A stretch of 64,000 nucleotides of DNA from Cycas panzhihuaensis (Eukaryota > Cycadophyta), in the NCBI GenBank assembly GCA_023213395.1, contig CM041465.1:187991741-188055740 (forward strand), written 5' to 3'. The notes below the pieces were generated by a model that ran no database searches, was not told the DNA's origin, and was given only the letters and a program-made list of their open reading frames with translations. The position numbers and the translations under genes are program-made. Shown here one piece after another: positions 31,765 through 43,020 of this stretch; the stretch's first letter is position 1, and every line of letters begins with the position of its first letter.

Positions 31765-32017
31765 CCCATAATATACATTATGAGCCTCCCCCTTGTTTAA
31801 GTATTATTATTATTAATTCTTTATTTGTAATGTGGTAATGGTATTCAACATTCCACACATGAATTGATCATTAGGGTGTAAAAATTCCTTTGGCAATTAT
31901 ATTTATGCACTGGTTTTGTGCATTGTAAAGATGGAGGGATTTTAATGAGAATAAGATGAATTTATATGTTTGGATTAATTAACTTTTTCTGAATATTGCA
32001 TAGGTCTATCATTCTCA
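31741..32017 (+). repeat. 3' LTR of element D (right end uncertain)
   Basis: TGTTTTATGTTAATG starts right after the polypurine tract TAATGGGGAG (31731-31740). The right end is not defined because no second copy is in the window; 32017 is only a CA that would fit. Confidence 0.45.
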
Positions 32018-32025
32018 TGTTTGAT

Positions 32026-32079
32026 CCTGGATGCATTAGTTTCTACAACTTACCTGGATGCATTAGTTTCTACAACTTA
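32026..32079. repeat. 27-bp tandem duplication
   Basis: Two exact copies of a unit starting CCTGGATGCATTAGTTTC, head to tail. Confidence 0.9.
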
Positions 32080-32215
32080 AACATTCTTCCTTACCTTGTT
32101 ATTTGTGCCTTAGGTTTGATTTCACATCTATTGCTTTGGCTTATGGAAACATTAGTAAGTTCACTGATAGAGGATTCTCTTTGCTAACTTAGATCCCCAT
32201 GACCGTGAGGCAGTC

Positions 32216-32410
32216 TAGCAACAGAGACTTGGGTCCTTACTTGTTGGGGGGCTGAGTCCACTGTGCTTGCCTATTTTCTTGCCATAAGAATTTTGAATCC
32301 CTGGAGAGCTACATAGCAACAGAGAATTGGGTACTTAATTGCAAGGGAGCTGATTCAAGTATGCTTGCCTGTTTTCTTGGTATTATAGTTTTGATCCTAT
32401 GGTCTTCGAA
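32216..32410. repeat. Diverged tandem duplication, about 98 bp
   Basis: TAGCAACAGAG ... CTTGCCTATTTTCTTG recurs 98 bases later as TAGCAACAGAG ... CTTGCCTGTTTTCTTG. It lies in the intron or flank upstream of the MFP2-like exons. Confidence 0.7.
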
Positions 32411-32842
32411 AGAGAAAATTTCCACTTTTTTCTGGAACATGCAAGTATATTAGAGAATGGCTGCTAATCTGTATTCTTTGGTAGAAAAATTCAGTCTTTC
32501 ATTTAAAGGCAGGGTGTGGAGAACACATGGATGCTATTGTTGCAAGGATCTGTTTCTGATTGCGCATATATGAAAGAAATTTGTTTAATAAGTTTTCTCT
32601 GCTGTATATCAGGCTGAATGGTAATTTTTTGGGGATGCTGCTGAGACGAGTTGCTGTAACCAACTACAGTTTTGTATTTGAACACTTAGGAATAAAAACT
32701 GTGCTAAAAATGATATTTAACAAATGGAACTTATGTGTTTCAGGCAATATGGTTGATGGATTAGATTGGCCGGCCTAAGCCTGCTTCTTATGCAATAAAT
32801 ATAGAGGACTTCTTTTCTTCTAAAAATATTGCTTCTGTCCAG

Positions 32843-35441
32843 TTTTGCAAGGCTTGAAAGAAAAATATGAGGAAGCTTTACGACGACATGATGTGAAAGC
32901 AATAGTTCTTACTGGTATGTACAATGCTGATACCATGGATTCTTCATTAATTTATGCGAATTATCATTTAGAGGCATTGCAATGCACTGAGCTAAACAGG
33001 TATGAATATATTATGTTTATTTATTGTGAGCTTTTTTCATTAACTGACAATGGTTCTTTGGAAAATCTCACAGGCTCAGGTGGCAAATTCTGTAGTGGGG
33101 CTGATATAGGAACCTTAGGGGGCTTCCAAAGTGGGGGTATGACTACTGATTTATATTTTCTTTGTTTGTGTCACTTTGTTAAATTCTTCTTTCTCTGAGC
33201 AAGTGGTTCTGATCACACAGAAGAACAGCCCCAACTGGAATGGGTCTCGGTGGAACTCATGACCGAATCATTGGAAGGTATCATTCAATTGAAGCATGTC
33301 TTACTCTTATACTTTAGTCTTTTTGTCTCAAGGAAGCTATCAGAATTGTATTTACATGCATTCCTTGTTTGTCATGTGTTGGATTTGTACTTGTTCTTCT
33401 GCAATTCCCCTTTTTTCGTTGTTTCTTAGGTGGCAAGAAACCTTCAGTTGCTGCTATTGACAGTCTTGCTCTTGGTGGTGGTCTTGAGATTGCAATGGTA
33501 GGCAATCATTCTTCAGCTTCTATGCTTATATTGGAGGAATTGAAATATCTCCTTAGCCTTGTAGACCTGTGTGGAACTTTATTGCTTATTATGAGAGGAG
33601 CTATATGATGAGAAAAGTTAATTTGACAGGACATATCCTTAGGCTTGTACACTTGTGTTGTCTGCGCAGGCTTGTCATGGACGTATTGCCACCCCACAGG
33701 CTCAACTTGGCTTGCCTGAACTCCAACTAGGAGTCATTCCTGGTTTTGGTGGTAAGTTAAGTTTTTGGTGAATTGTAAAATCATACTCCAAGAAATGACT
33801 GCTATGAGGAGTCTTGTTCAGAATATGTTGTTTGTATGTCTCAAATTCAAAGTATTTGATTCTTTCTTTGGGTATGTATTTTCATCCACTATAATTTTAT
33901 GGTTGAAAGTTCAAACCAACATATGATAATAATTTACACCTATACTAGTTCCAACATGTGGCCAATTGTATGAATGATGGGGATTTTGGTTTTGAAATGG
34001 GCTTTATAACATAGGTCCTTACGAAGAGCACAGAGGATATCATCTCTTACACAAATATTATTCCACACTGTTACAATTTTAACGAATACAATATAATGTA
34101 GAACAAAATAGAGTAAAATGGTAATTTAATATCTTATGATATTGTATTATATTATGCTTTGTTATATTATACTATATCATATCAAGGGGCCAACCTTTGC
34201 CATGGAGAATGGCCAGTCTTTTTAGTGTTCATATAGCAACTTGGATTGTTTTCTTGACAGTGGTAATGGTTTAATGATCGAGTGTGTTGCAATGCCATAC
34301 TGATAAATCTGCAGGCTATTGTTGGATTCTTTTACAATATATATTGTTATCTGTTGTAACGATGAGAAATGTTTGTGCTCCTTGCAAATCTTGAAATTGT
34401 TTTGAGAAATAGTCTCTGGTCCTAGCTGCCTATATCCTTAAGCTGACAACACTCTTTGTTGGGGAGTACAAAGTTCAAATGAAAGCTTATATCTGCACAC
34501 TTACCATTCATCTAACGATTTTGGGGACAGCATGTCTTGGTCAAAATTGATGAGTGATGGTTGTTGTTTCCTTTATTGGTTAGTTACTGCTGCCTGCTGG
34601 AGGTCTATGATCTCCCTATTGATATGCATCTTAAAATTTAATATTCATGTCAATTGTTTTTGGTCACAATACCTTTTAAATAATTGCTGTGAGCAAGCCA
34701 CAGAGTTGTTACATGGGTGGCCTATCTTTTGAAGAGATATCTACCGTGCTTTCCTCTGGTTTTCCTGTTGCATGCCTGGTTTTCAGGGTTAATGCTTTCA
34801 TAGGTTGCTTTAATTTTGCAGTGTAAGTAATGTATATGTCAGCTTCACAAAACTAATTCTGAATTTCCTCCATCCATTTGTTTGTGCAATTAACTTGTTT
34901 CTTTCAGGTACACAGCGGCTTCCGCGCCTGGTTGGCCTTTCAAAGTCACTTGAAATGATACTTGTAAGATATTTTTCATACGTGTGTCTTTGCATGTTCT
35001 TTTCTATAACATTTGTATTGAGGAGCATTCACTGTGCTGCAGTATACATGTTTTTTTTTTTCAATTACAAATATTTGTGGAATTTTCTTCTTTGTGCCAT
35101 TCTTCATCTGTAATGCTTTGTGCATCTCACCACTGCAGTTGTCAAAGCCAATCAGGGCAGAGGAGGCTAATGACATGGGGCTTGTGGATGCTATAGCGCC
35201 GCCTGTGGAGCTGCTAAACACAGCTCGGTGCTGGGCATTGGACATTGCAGAGTTTCGGAGGCCTTGGATACGAAGCCTTTACAAGACTGATAAACTAGAA
35301 CCTTTAGGGGAGGCACGTGAGATCTTAAAATATGCAAGGATTCAAGCTCAAAAGAGAGTTGCCAATCTTAAGCATCCACTTGTTTGCCTTGATGTTATTG
35401 AAGAGGGCATTGTTTCTGGAGCTATGGCTGGTCTTAAGAAG
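32843..35441 (+). CDS. MFP2: MFP2-like peroxisomal multifunctional protein, enoyl-CoA hydratase exons
   Basis: Seven in-frame exons with GT-AG borders: 32843-32914, 33074-33136, 33221-33277, 33430-33497, 33670-33751, 34908-34963 and 35139-35441, about 233 codons. The text is the N-terminal enoyl-CoA hydratase/isomerase domain of plant MFP2/AIM1 proteins, which act in peroxisomal fatty-acid beta-oxidation. GKFCSGADI is the oxyanion-hole loop. GGGLEIAM and [16 protein letters not shown] hold the two catalytic glutamates. [15 protein letters not shown] favours MFP2 over AIM1. The first exon and the 3-hydroxyacyl-CoA dehydrogenase half (full proteins have about 720 residues) are not found, so the gene continues across very long introns or is a fragment. 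No stop or frameshift is seen in the exons. Confidence 0.88.
33752..34907 (+). other. Longest intron inside the MFP2-like exon block
   Basis: A 1156-base AT-rich intron between the exons ending GFGG and starting with TQRLPRL; GTAAGT donor and TTTCAG acceptor. It contains a TA-rich stretch near 34087-34190. No element borders were recognised. Confidence 0.75.
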
Positions 35442-37865
35442 GTGGGAATGTGTGTGATTTCAAGTGCATGATTGCTTCTCTTTTCTGTCTTGAGAATCAA
35501 ATATGGGGGTGCATGATGCTGATTATCTTTTGGCTAACCTCATATTGCACCATGATATTATCAATTGTGAACAGGGGTATGCAGGATAGCATCAAATGCA
35601 TATTTTTATGGTACATTTATATAGTCAAAAGGGAAATAGGCACCTGACAAAGACATACATTAGTTATTTGAGATAGACCCTAATGCATACTTGTGGTGAA
35701 TAATGGCCACAACTACTATCTCCTGATTATATTATATAATATAATGTTATGTCCTCTTATATTATTTATATTACTTGAACATGTTTGTGGCAAATGATTG
35801 TGATGATCACTATCCTTTTGATGAGGGTTTTGGTAGTGACATGGAATTCATAGCATTGATCCTTTCAAGAGGATAAGAAATGTATGGATCAACTTTTTTA
35901 CAACTTCTATTTAGTATCTGTGGAAGTTTATGTCCTACAATATATATAATACAATACAATACAAAATAGTATGATATTATATTATGTTAAAAATGACACA
36001 TTAGGGGATGGTGCGTCAACCCTTCGAGGTTACATGCTGATTTTACAGTCAAATAACTGCAGAAATACTTGAATGCTACCAATTATCAAAAGTTTGAAGC
36101 AATAGAATACTAGTAACAGCTCCAACTTACATTGAAAATAAGAAGTACTGAAATGATAGCACACATTGCAATACGCTAAGGAATAAAATCATAACAAACA
36201 TGATAATTTCACAAGACAATGAAATGTTATTCAATAATGTAACTTATCTCTATGATAAAGCAACCATAAGATTGTAGAATGTCTTCTATAGCCCATCTTC
36301 GAGGCAAGGGTGCCTCTAGAAATAACACATCCTTTTGAAGAAGAGAAAAGAAATTTCAAATGCTAATATTCCAAAAACCTTTTTCATTCCTTTTAGATAG
36401 GTGCACATCCAAATAATTAATTATTTTAGTCCGTGATCTTAAAATAGTTAATATTCTAGAGTAGAATTGGCCTTTCATAATTTGTATATGTGACAACAAA
36501 CTTAAAATTATCACAATGTTTTTATACAATGTCCATTTGTGGTCCACAACTACTTGTTTCAAAGCTAATTAGAAGCTCTACACCATGATCCATGTTTTAC
36601 AACTTTTTTGTTCTCCCTTGAATATTTTAAGGTCATAATTGCAAAACATGTAATATCTTCTCCTTTTAAAGGTGATTGGTCCCATTGGGAGGAGCCAAAA
36701 CACAACAATTCTCCTTTTCTTAACATGTTTTGCCATCAAAACTTGGTATAGGTGGACAATGCTGCCACTTTCCATGTGAAGTTGGTGCATATATTTAGGG
36801 ATTGACCCAACTTGGTCAACTTGGTTATAGGTCAATTCTCTAGCATGAGAATAGAGTGCAATACATGGATGTGTACACAATAGTGTTGGTGGAAAATTGG
36901 TGTCTATTATCATAGGTTTTCAAGAAAAACATAGGGAAATGGTTTCACATCTATAAAAGGCTTGTATGATTGCATTGAGAGAATGTACCCTGATCAAATT
37001 GTTCAACAAAAAATATGAGATCAAATAAATGGGTACAAGGAAGAAGAATGGCTCTGTAGACGTCACACATCTAAAGAAGACAGGAGGTGTGCCACAACCT
37101 TGTCTTGGTGGAAGTCTTACAGATCCTCTATGCCATAGTTACAAAAATTTGCACTTTGTATATTGGATCAATCTAGTAGTGTCCTTGCTTGTGAAAGGAA
37201 TTGGAGTGGATTTTAGTTTATTTACTCCAAAAAGAGAAACAAGTTGAATCCTCCCCCCACACCCCCTCCAAAAAAGAAAGTTCTTATTTTTGTACATAGC
37301 AATTTGCACTTGCTTGGTCATACTTTGTTAAAGGAAACATCTAAATCTCATGTTGAAAGCCCTCATCTTGAATATTATGTTGATGTTGATATAGGTGAGG
37401 AAGGCAAAGATGTAGATGATGATGTTGCTTTGATATTAAACGTTTGTTTTTTTGAAAGCAATTATGGAAATGCATATTTATTAAAAAAAAAAAACAGTCA
37501 ATTTTCAATTGAATTTTTTCCCTTTTTTTATTTTTGAAAAGTTGTATTTGTTTATTTTCTTTGACCTATCAAATTTTTGTTTTTTTGGAACATGGTTGTT
37601 GTGATTATATGCCTATATAATTTTAATTAACATAATATTAATATCCCTAACAATGATAAGTTGTGTGTAAATGACGTTTATTACCTTAAGTCCTTAGAAA
37701 GAGCTTAGAGAAATGATAGATCAATTTTAAATAAATTATCATTCTATATCCATATAATTTTAACTAACATAACATAATCTAAAATAACATAATATATGGT
37801 ACTATAATATAATATAAAATAAAAGAATATGGTATAATAAGAAAATACTCATCTTTATTATGGAG
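35442..37865. other. AT-rich intron or intergenic stretch
   Basis: After the GTGGGA donor-like end of the last exon there is no recognisable further exon. TA-rich runs (35720-35780, 35940-35990, 37740-37850) and several short frames with no known domain are present. If the gene is complete this is the start of its next intron, into which element H was inserted. Confidence 0.5.
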
Positions 37866-37870
37866 GATGT

Positions 37871-38263
37871 TGTTTAGTTTTAACATGGAGAGCATCCAAC
37901 TCCAAATACAACCACAAGATTGATAACCAAAGCATAACCTGCATTCAATTAACATAAGCATAACACTGATGCATCATGGACTCAACATGAGTCTTAATGA
38001 TTACTTTCTAATATATACTACCTCAACCACCTTTAAATACAAAATAGGTGGGAGACCATACAAGACATGTAATGCATGTGGGACAAATACCTTTATCTAG
38101 ACCAATGACATTACACCAACTAACTTGACCAATAAGCTTCTATCTTCTCACATAATATTATAATGATTAATGACTCTTGGACTCTAAGACTTAGGACTAT
38201 GACTATTAATCCTAAGACACACTTTACTTAACCATACACAATATTAAACATTATACTCTAACA
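37871..38263 (-). repeat. 3' LTR of element H
   Basis: Minus strand begins TGTTAGAGTATAATGTTTAA, with the polypurine tract CATTATGGGGAGG just before it. It contains TTTGTCCCACATGCATTAC and AAAGGTGGTTGAGGTAGTAT, both also in element J. Confidence 0.93.
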
Positions 38264-38361
38264 CCTCCCCATAATGCTTAATGTCAAAATTACAAAAAGT
38301 AACTGAATATTAAAGACTAACATGACATTTGACAATGGACTTAGGACATTAAACATGACCT

Positions 38362-38544
38362 CTAATGGACTTTAATTTGATCAATATGTACTTTGCCTTC
38401 TTTGAATTTATAGCGTCTTGATCTTGGAAAGGTCTTGAACACAATGTCTTGGACTTGATCTTGGTCTTCAATCTTGTAATGTCGCTTTTGGAGTAGTCCT
38501 TTAGAGTGACGATTCTTGAACTTTGTCTTCTTTGTCTTCATGTG
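38362..38544 (-). pseudogene. C-terminal box of the element H protein
   Basis: Minus-strand codons KTKKTKFKNRHSKGLLQKRH, then YKIEDQDQVQDIVFKTFPRS and a basic end, run to a stop at 38362, 99 bases before the 3' LTR. The same box occurs at 50450-50570 in J and at 61545-61700 in K, always just before the polypurine tract. Element I cuts it from the rest of the protein at 38545. Its fold and role are unknown. Confidence 0.65.
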
Positions 38545-38910
38545 TGTTCGGGAACATGAAATCATACACAAATGTTCCTATACGCAGGATCTTTAACCAT
38601 ACATAGCAAGCAACAAATGGAAAACACAAAAAATAGGTGCATAGTACACATGAATTTACGTGGGAAACCCTTTCGAGAAAAAACCTACCACAAAGAGGAT
38701 CCTTGATAGATCATTTGATTATTGCACAATGAATACTTGGATCATGAATATACAAGGCCTCAAGGCATTTATACTCTCTAAGAGGAGGTGTCACCCGATT
38801 AGGGTTGTGACCCTCCGAATAAGTCACACCTTTTGGCTTCAGACCCTTTCACTTAATTAAACCACATTAACATTAACTAAGTGGCTTAATAATTAACTAC
38901 CATGTTAACA
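38545..38910 (-). repeat. 3' LTR of element I
   Basis: 366 bp; minus strand begins TGTTAACATGG and ends CCCGAACA. It has a 3-bp insertion relative to the other LTR. Confidence 0.93.
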
Positions 38911-38976
38911 TCCCCCCTTAATGTGAATGTGGGGAACCTGCAACGTGCAGTAGTTGAGTTATCACGAAGGCTGGGA

Positions 38977-39999
38977 CTATCCTGCAACTTCTTTATCCTT
39001 ATCGACACATCCCCACTCAAAGATAACAGTGGTGAGTCCTAATCCGGTACGCATCTTCGTGAATTGATCTTTAGTGAGTGGCTTGGTGAACACGTCCGCA
39101 AGCTGTAATTCACTCGGACAATAGTCGACTTGCAACTTTCCTGACTTGATCTATTCACAAATGTAATGGTGCTGAATCTCGATATGCTTCGTACGTGCAT
39201 GAAACTCTAGGTTCTTCGACAGGCGAATGGTACTTTGATTATCAACAAAGAGAATTAGATGTCCATTGGAAACGCCAAGAAACTCTAAGAGACCTTGCAA
39301 CCATACTGCTTCTTTCGCACCAGTACTGAGTCCTTGATATTACCTTACAGAAGATAGTGCCACTGTCTGCTGCTTCTTCGACTGCTACGAAACAAATCCA
39401 TTGCCAATACTAAATAGGTATCCAACAGTGGACTTCCGATCATCGGAATCTCCTCCCCAATCAACATTAGTGTAGCCATGCAACCTGATCTTCTCACCTC
39501 TGCGGTATTCAAGACCAAGATTGATTGTCCCCTTCAAATATTTCAAAATCCGTTTTGCTGCCACAAAATGAGGCTCCTGAGGGTTTTGCATGTAGCGGGA
39601 AACCAATCCAACAACATATGCGATATCCAGACTGGTATGAGTCAAATAGATCAGACTCCCTACCAACTGGCGATACTTCGTGCCATCTACAGAAGGTTGG
39701 GCCATGTCCTTCTGCAACCTTGCGGCTTTTACATATGGTCTTGCAACAGGTTTGCAGTGTTGCATTCCAGATCTCTCCAGTAAGTTCTTCACATACTGCG
39801 ATTGCAACAACACGATCCTATCTTCCATCTCCCTGATCTGAATGCCCAAGAAATAGTGAAGTTCCCCGAGATCCATCATGTCAAAAGAAGCTCCTAAATT
39901 GGATTTGACTTTGGTTATAGTCTTGCAACGATTACCGCTGATGATTAGATCATCCACATACACCACACAAGTAACTACGGAAGTGCCTCTTCTCTTCAC
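38977..39999 (-). pseudogene. Reverse transcriptase (C-terminal) and RNase H of element I
   Basis: 39385-39999 reads VVYVDDLIISGN (catalytic box), LGELHYFLGIQI, GSLIYLTHTSLDIAYVVG, RILKYLKGTINLGLEY and the RNase H start DWGGDSDDRKST. A TAG where relatives have Trp (VSW in the motif before QSKKQ) breaks it at 39385. RNase H continues, readable but interrupted, through FVDNQSTIRLSKNLEFHART and ADVFTKPLTKDQF to a stop at 38977. Confidence 0.87.
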
Positions 40000-40627
40000 A
40001 TAAAGGTTCGGTCGAGTTCAGAAATTTCAAAACCTTCAACTTTCAACTTGGCATCCATCTTCTCATACCAAGCACGGGGTGCTTGTTTCAGGCCATAGAT
40101 TGATTTCTTCAGACGGCAAACAAGATGCTCCTGGCCATCCTTAACGAATCGCAGAGGCTGTGACATGTATATCTCCTCCTTTAGACCCCATTAAGGAATG
40201 CAGACTTAACATCCATCTGGTGTAACTTCCAATCTAATGCAGCTGCTAAAGAAATGAGGAAGCAGATTGTTGTCATTTTGGAGATTGGTGCAAACGTCTC
40301 CTCGTAGTCAATTCCTTCTTTCTGCTTGAATTCCTGCGCAACAAGTCTGGCCTTGTATTTGTCCCCCTCTCCATCAGAGTGGAACTTTGTCTTATAGACC
40401 CACTTGCATCCTACAAGGTTCTTCGACAGAGGGAGTGGGACCAAATCCCATGTATCGTTCTTCATCAGAGAACCATACTCTTCCTCTATTGCAGCTCTCC
40501 ATCGTGGATCTCCGTTCGCTTCAGCAAACGAATCAGGATCACTGAAGTCATTGGTGTCTACCAACGGAGTTTGACTAGCATGTTGATTTCTGGTTCGTCT
40601 GTCATCAGTTAGGGTTTGCATTGCCAC
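40000..40627 (-). pseudogene. Reverse transcriptase (N-terminal) of element I
   Basis: 40181-40627 encodes YGSLMKNDTWDLVPLPLSKN, GCKWVYKTKFHSDGEGDKYK, ARLVAQEFKQKEGIDYEETF and MDVKSAFLNGV, then a frameshift stops it. The finger region continues in another frame to about 40000 ([17 protein letters not shown]-like). It is not expressed as one protein. Confidence 0.85.
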
Positions 40628-40843
40628 ACCAGAATCTTCAATAGTTTTTCTTGCCCATAAAGGTATAGAAGGATCCGTTGCTGGAGGTACTTCTTCTCAC
40701 GGCGGTTTCTGACTATTACTCGTCCCACTTGGTCTTGCTTCCCTAGGTGCTACAATGACTAGCTCATCGTCCTCCTTGCTTGAAGAATCTGGGAATGGGA
40801 GAAGGGGAGGGTAAAAAGGTTCCTTTGATGATCTTTCAGCATG

Positions 40844-42046
40844 TTACGTCGATGACTCATCAAATTTAACATCTCGACTAATCACAATCTTTTCGCCCCG
40901 TGGATCCCATAGTTTGTAGGCTTTGTTCTCTGTGCAATACCCCATGAATATGCACTTTAGACTTTTTCGATCCAGCTTCTTTCGGGTATTGTCTGGGATG
41001 TGGGCGTATGCAATACACCCAAATGTTCTCAAATGGCTAATGACAGGCTTCCGACTGGTCCATTTTTCTTTGAGGGTCATGCTGCGAACTGCCTGAGTGG
41101 GTGCCCTGTTCAAAATATAAATAGCGATGCATACGACTTCTACCCAAAACTTTGGTGGCAGGTTTTTAGCGTGCACCATACACCTTGCCATCTCCATCAT
41201 GGTACGGTTCTTTCTTTCAACAACTCCATTTTGTTGTGGAGTATACGGGACCATAAACTCCCGCTTTATACCATGGTTGCAGTAGAACTGATTGAATGCA
41301 TGATTGCCGTACTCCTTGCCATTATCACTTCGTAAAGATTTTATTTTGCAATCACATTCATTTTCGACCATCGCTTTCCAATGACGGAAGTGATCAAATA
41401 CGTCTGACTTGTTCTTGACAAAATAAACCCAGGTTTTCCTGGTGTAATCATCCATAAACACAAGTGTATAACGGGCTCCTGATATTAAAGGGTTTAGGAG
41501 TGGTCCCATAATATCTGAGTGCACAAGCTCCAGCTTCTCCTTGGCTCTCCAGGCATTATCCTGAGCAAAAGGATAGTAGTGATGCTTGCCATACATACAC
41601 CCTTCGCATACACCGTCTGAGCAGGAAATTGATGGCAGTCCTTCTACCATCTTCAACCTCTTTAGTAGTGCAATACTCCTGTAATTAAGGTGCCCAAGGC
41701 AATTGTGCCACAATTTACTTTCATCATCCGCACTGGCAACAAAGGCATAGGACTTCTTCTGAGATTGAAATTTCTCAAACACCCAAAAGTTGTCCTTGAC
41801 TTTCTCGGTAGCTATAATGACAAAGTTACATTTTGGGTCCTTTATCAGGCACTTATCATTATAGAGCTCCACTTTCATACCTTGTTTGCAAATCTTGCGA
41901 GCATACAGAAGGTTCAACTGCATCTTGGGTACATAATATACCCCGGAAAACTTGCCTTCTGCAATGGAAACTTCACCGATACCATCTACCGGCAACGCAC
42001 GAGCATCTCCAAGAACGATCTCAACACCACTTTGATTTGCATTCAA
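40844..42046 (-). CDS. Integrase polyprotein segment of element I, open
   Basis: A 400-codon open frame. Residues about 1-105 are the pre-integrase domain; LWHNCLGHLNYRS and CEGCMYGKHH form the HHCC zinc finger. The core keeps the full DDE set: the Asp in HSDIMGP, the Asp in LRSDNGKEY and the Glu in QQNGVVERKNR. The C-terminal domain has AHIPDNTRKKLDRKSLKCIF and VISRDVKFDE. It inserts the element DNA into the host genome. This is the least damaged integrase in the window, but the protease frame before it and the reverse transcriptase after it are broken. The Met start is internal to the original polyprotein. Confidence 0.9.
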   Translation of the reverse strand: MNANQSGVEIVLGDARALPVDGIGEVSIAEGKFSGVYYVPKMQLNLLYARKICKQGMKVELYNDKCLIKDPKCNFVIIATEKVKDNFWVFEKFQSQKKSYAFVASADDESKLWHNCLGHLNYRSIALLKRLKMVEGLPSISCSDGVCEGCMYGKHHYYPFAQDNAWRAKEKLELVHSDIMGPLLNPLISGARYTLVFMDDYTRKTWVYFVKNKSDVFDHFRHWKAMVENECDCKIKSLRSDNGKEYGNHAFNQFYCNHGIKREFMVPYTPQQNGVVERKNRTMMEMARCMVHAKNLPPKFWVEVVCIAIYILNRAPTQAVRSMTLKEKWTSRKPVISHLRTFGCIAYAHIPDNTRKKLDRKSLKCIFMGYCTENKAYKLWDPRGEKIVISRDVKFDESST

Positions 42047-43020
42047 CGTATCAAAGTTCTGTCTTTAGTAAGAGATGTGCTTCTGCGCTCCAAAATCCAG
42101 CACCCAATAGTCTCTCCGATCTGACATGGCTGACAAGGTTTGCGCTCAGACGCAATGAGCAACAACACTCTTTCCTTTATCATCCTGGTTACCTTTGCGC
42201 TTGTCACGATGCTTGAACCAACAGTTCGTTTCCTAATGACCATCCTTTTTGCAGTAATTGCACTTTCCATTAAACTTCTTGTCTCAAGGGCTTTCTCCTG
42301 ACGGCTGTGTGAACTTCTCCTCCTTAGGGGCCTCCTTCCTCTGAGTTTTCATGGCTAAGCCCTGACTTGAACCAGAACCTTCAAGCAATCCATGATGTTT
42401 CAGCTTGGTATCCTTTGCTAGAATTAGGTTTTTGAGCCCATCGAAAGTTTTTGCCTCCATCACTTCGTCTCTACCATAAATGGTTTGGAATGTGGTGAAC
42501 GCAGCTAGCAGCTTCAACATGATTATCGCAAACAAAAGCACATCATCGATCGAGTTATGCTTTAATTCTTCTAGTTTGTTCCTCAAGTCGGTTATTTATT
42601 CAGGTAGGAGTTGATATTGTTCCATCTTCAACTTTTTGAATTGAGTAGTTCCAACATCAGTGCAAGACGCCTATTTGTCTTCTTCTTCTCAAAAGTATCA
42701 TACAACTTCGTCCAAATCTCAACTGGGTCATCCAGATTGTGAACCAGTGGCCTCTGGTCTGACGCCGGTGAGAGTTTCAGTAATCCAATGGCCATAAACA
42801 ATTTTTCTTCAAGTTTGATACGCTCCTTATGGTCAAGTGGAAGTGAAACAAGCTTCGCCTTGGTGATTCCCTAGAGTTTTTTCAACATCAATATAAGCTC
42901 CATATTGGCCTTGCATTCGCTAAAATTGTTACTGTTAAAGATAACCTTATAGGCATGAGCTTCTTGATCTCGAACAACGGGCTTTAATATGAATCACACG
43001 ACACCAGACAAACATATTAA
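42047..43020 (-). pseudogene. Gag and protease remnant of element I
   Basis: 42284-42586 is the Gag C-terminal part. After a shift, a zinc knuckle CNYCKKDGH then meets a stop before its last Cys. The protease box reads VLDFGAQKHIS, with DFGA in place of DSGA, and a stop follows at about 42065. Upstream (42587-43020) degraded Gag is still readable in pieces. No functional Gag or protease can be made. Confidence 0.75.

Larger units (their letters stand above)
15794..32017 (+). mobile_element. Element D: Ty1/copia element, split by element B
   Basis: Plus-strand Gag at 15794-16294 stops at the gtgac target site of element B. The protease sequence resumes at 29019, directly after the second gtgac. 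D then runs on through pre-integrase, a deletion of the integrase core, reverse transcriptase and RNase H to a polypurine tract at 31731-31740. Its 5' LTR was not identified and the right end of its 3' LTR is only approximate. Numerous stops but few frameshifts mark it as old. Confidence 0.75.

Noticed and set aside
31765-32842. Possible first exon of the MFP2-like gene
   Set aside because: Scanned for the N-terminal GVAVITI/NPPVNAL-type sequence and a start codon; nothing fitting was found.
36578-37247. Two medium open frames (minus 36578-36913, plus 37029-37247)
   Set aside because: No recognisable domain or homology and no repeat boundaries; likely chance frames in intron or intergenic DNA.
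35442-37865. Possible next exon (dehydrogenase domain) of the MFP2-like gene
   Set aside because: No Rossmann GGGLMGSGIA-like motif or continuing homology was seen in any frame.
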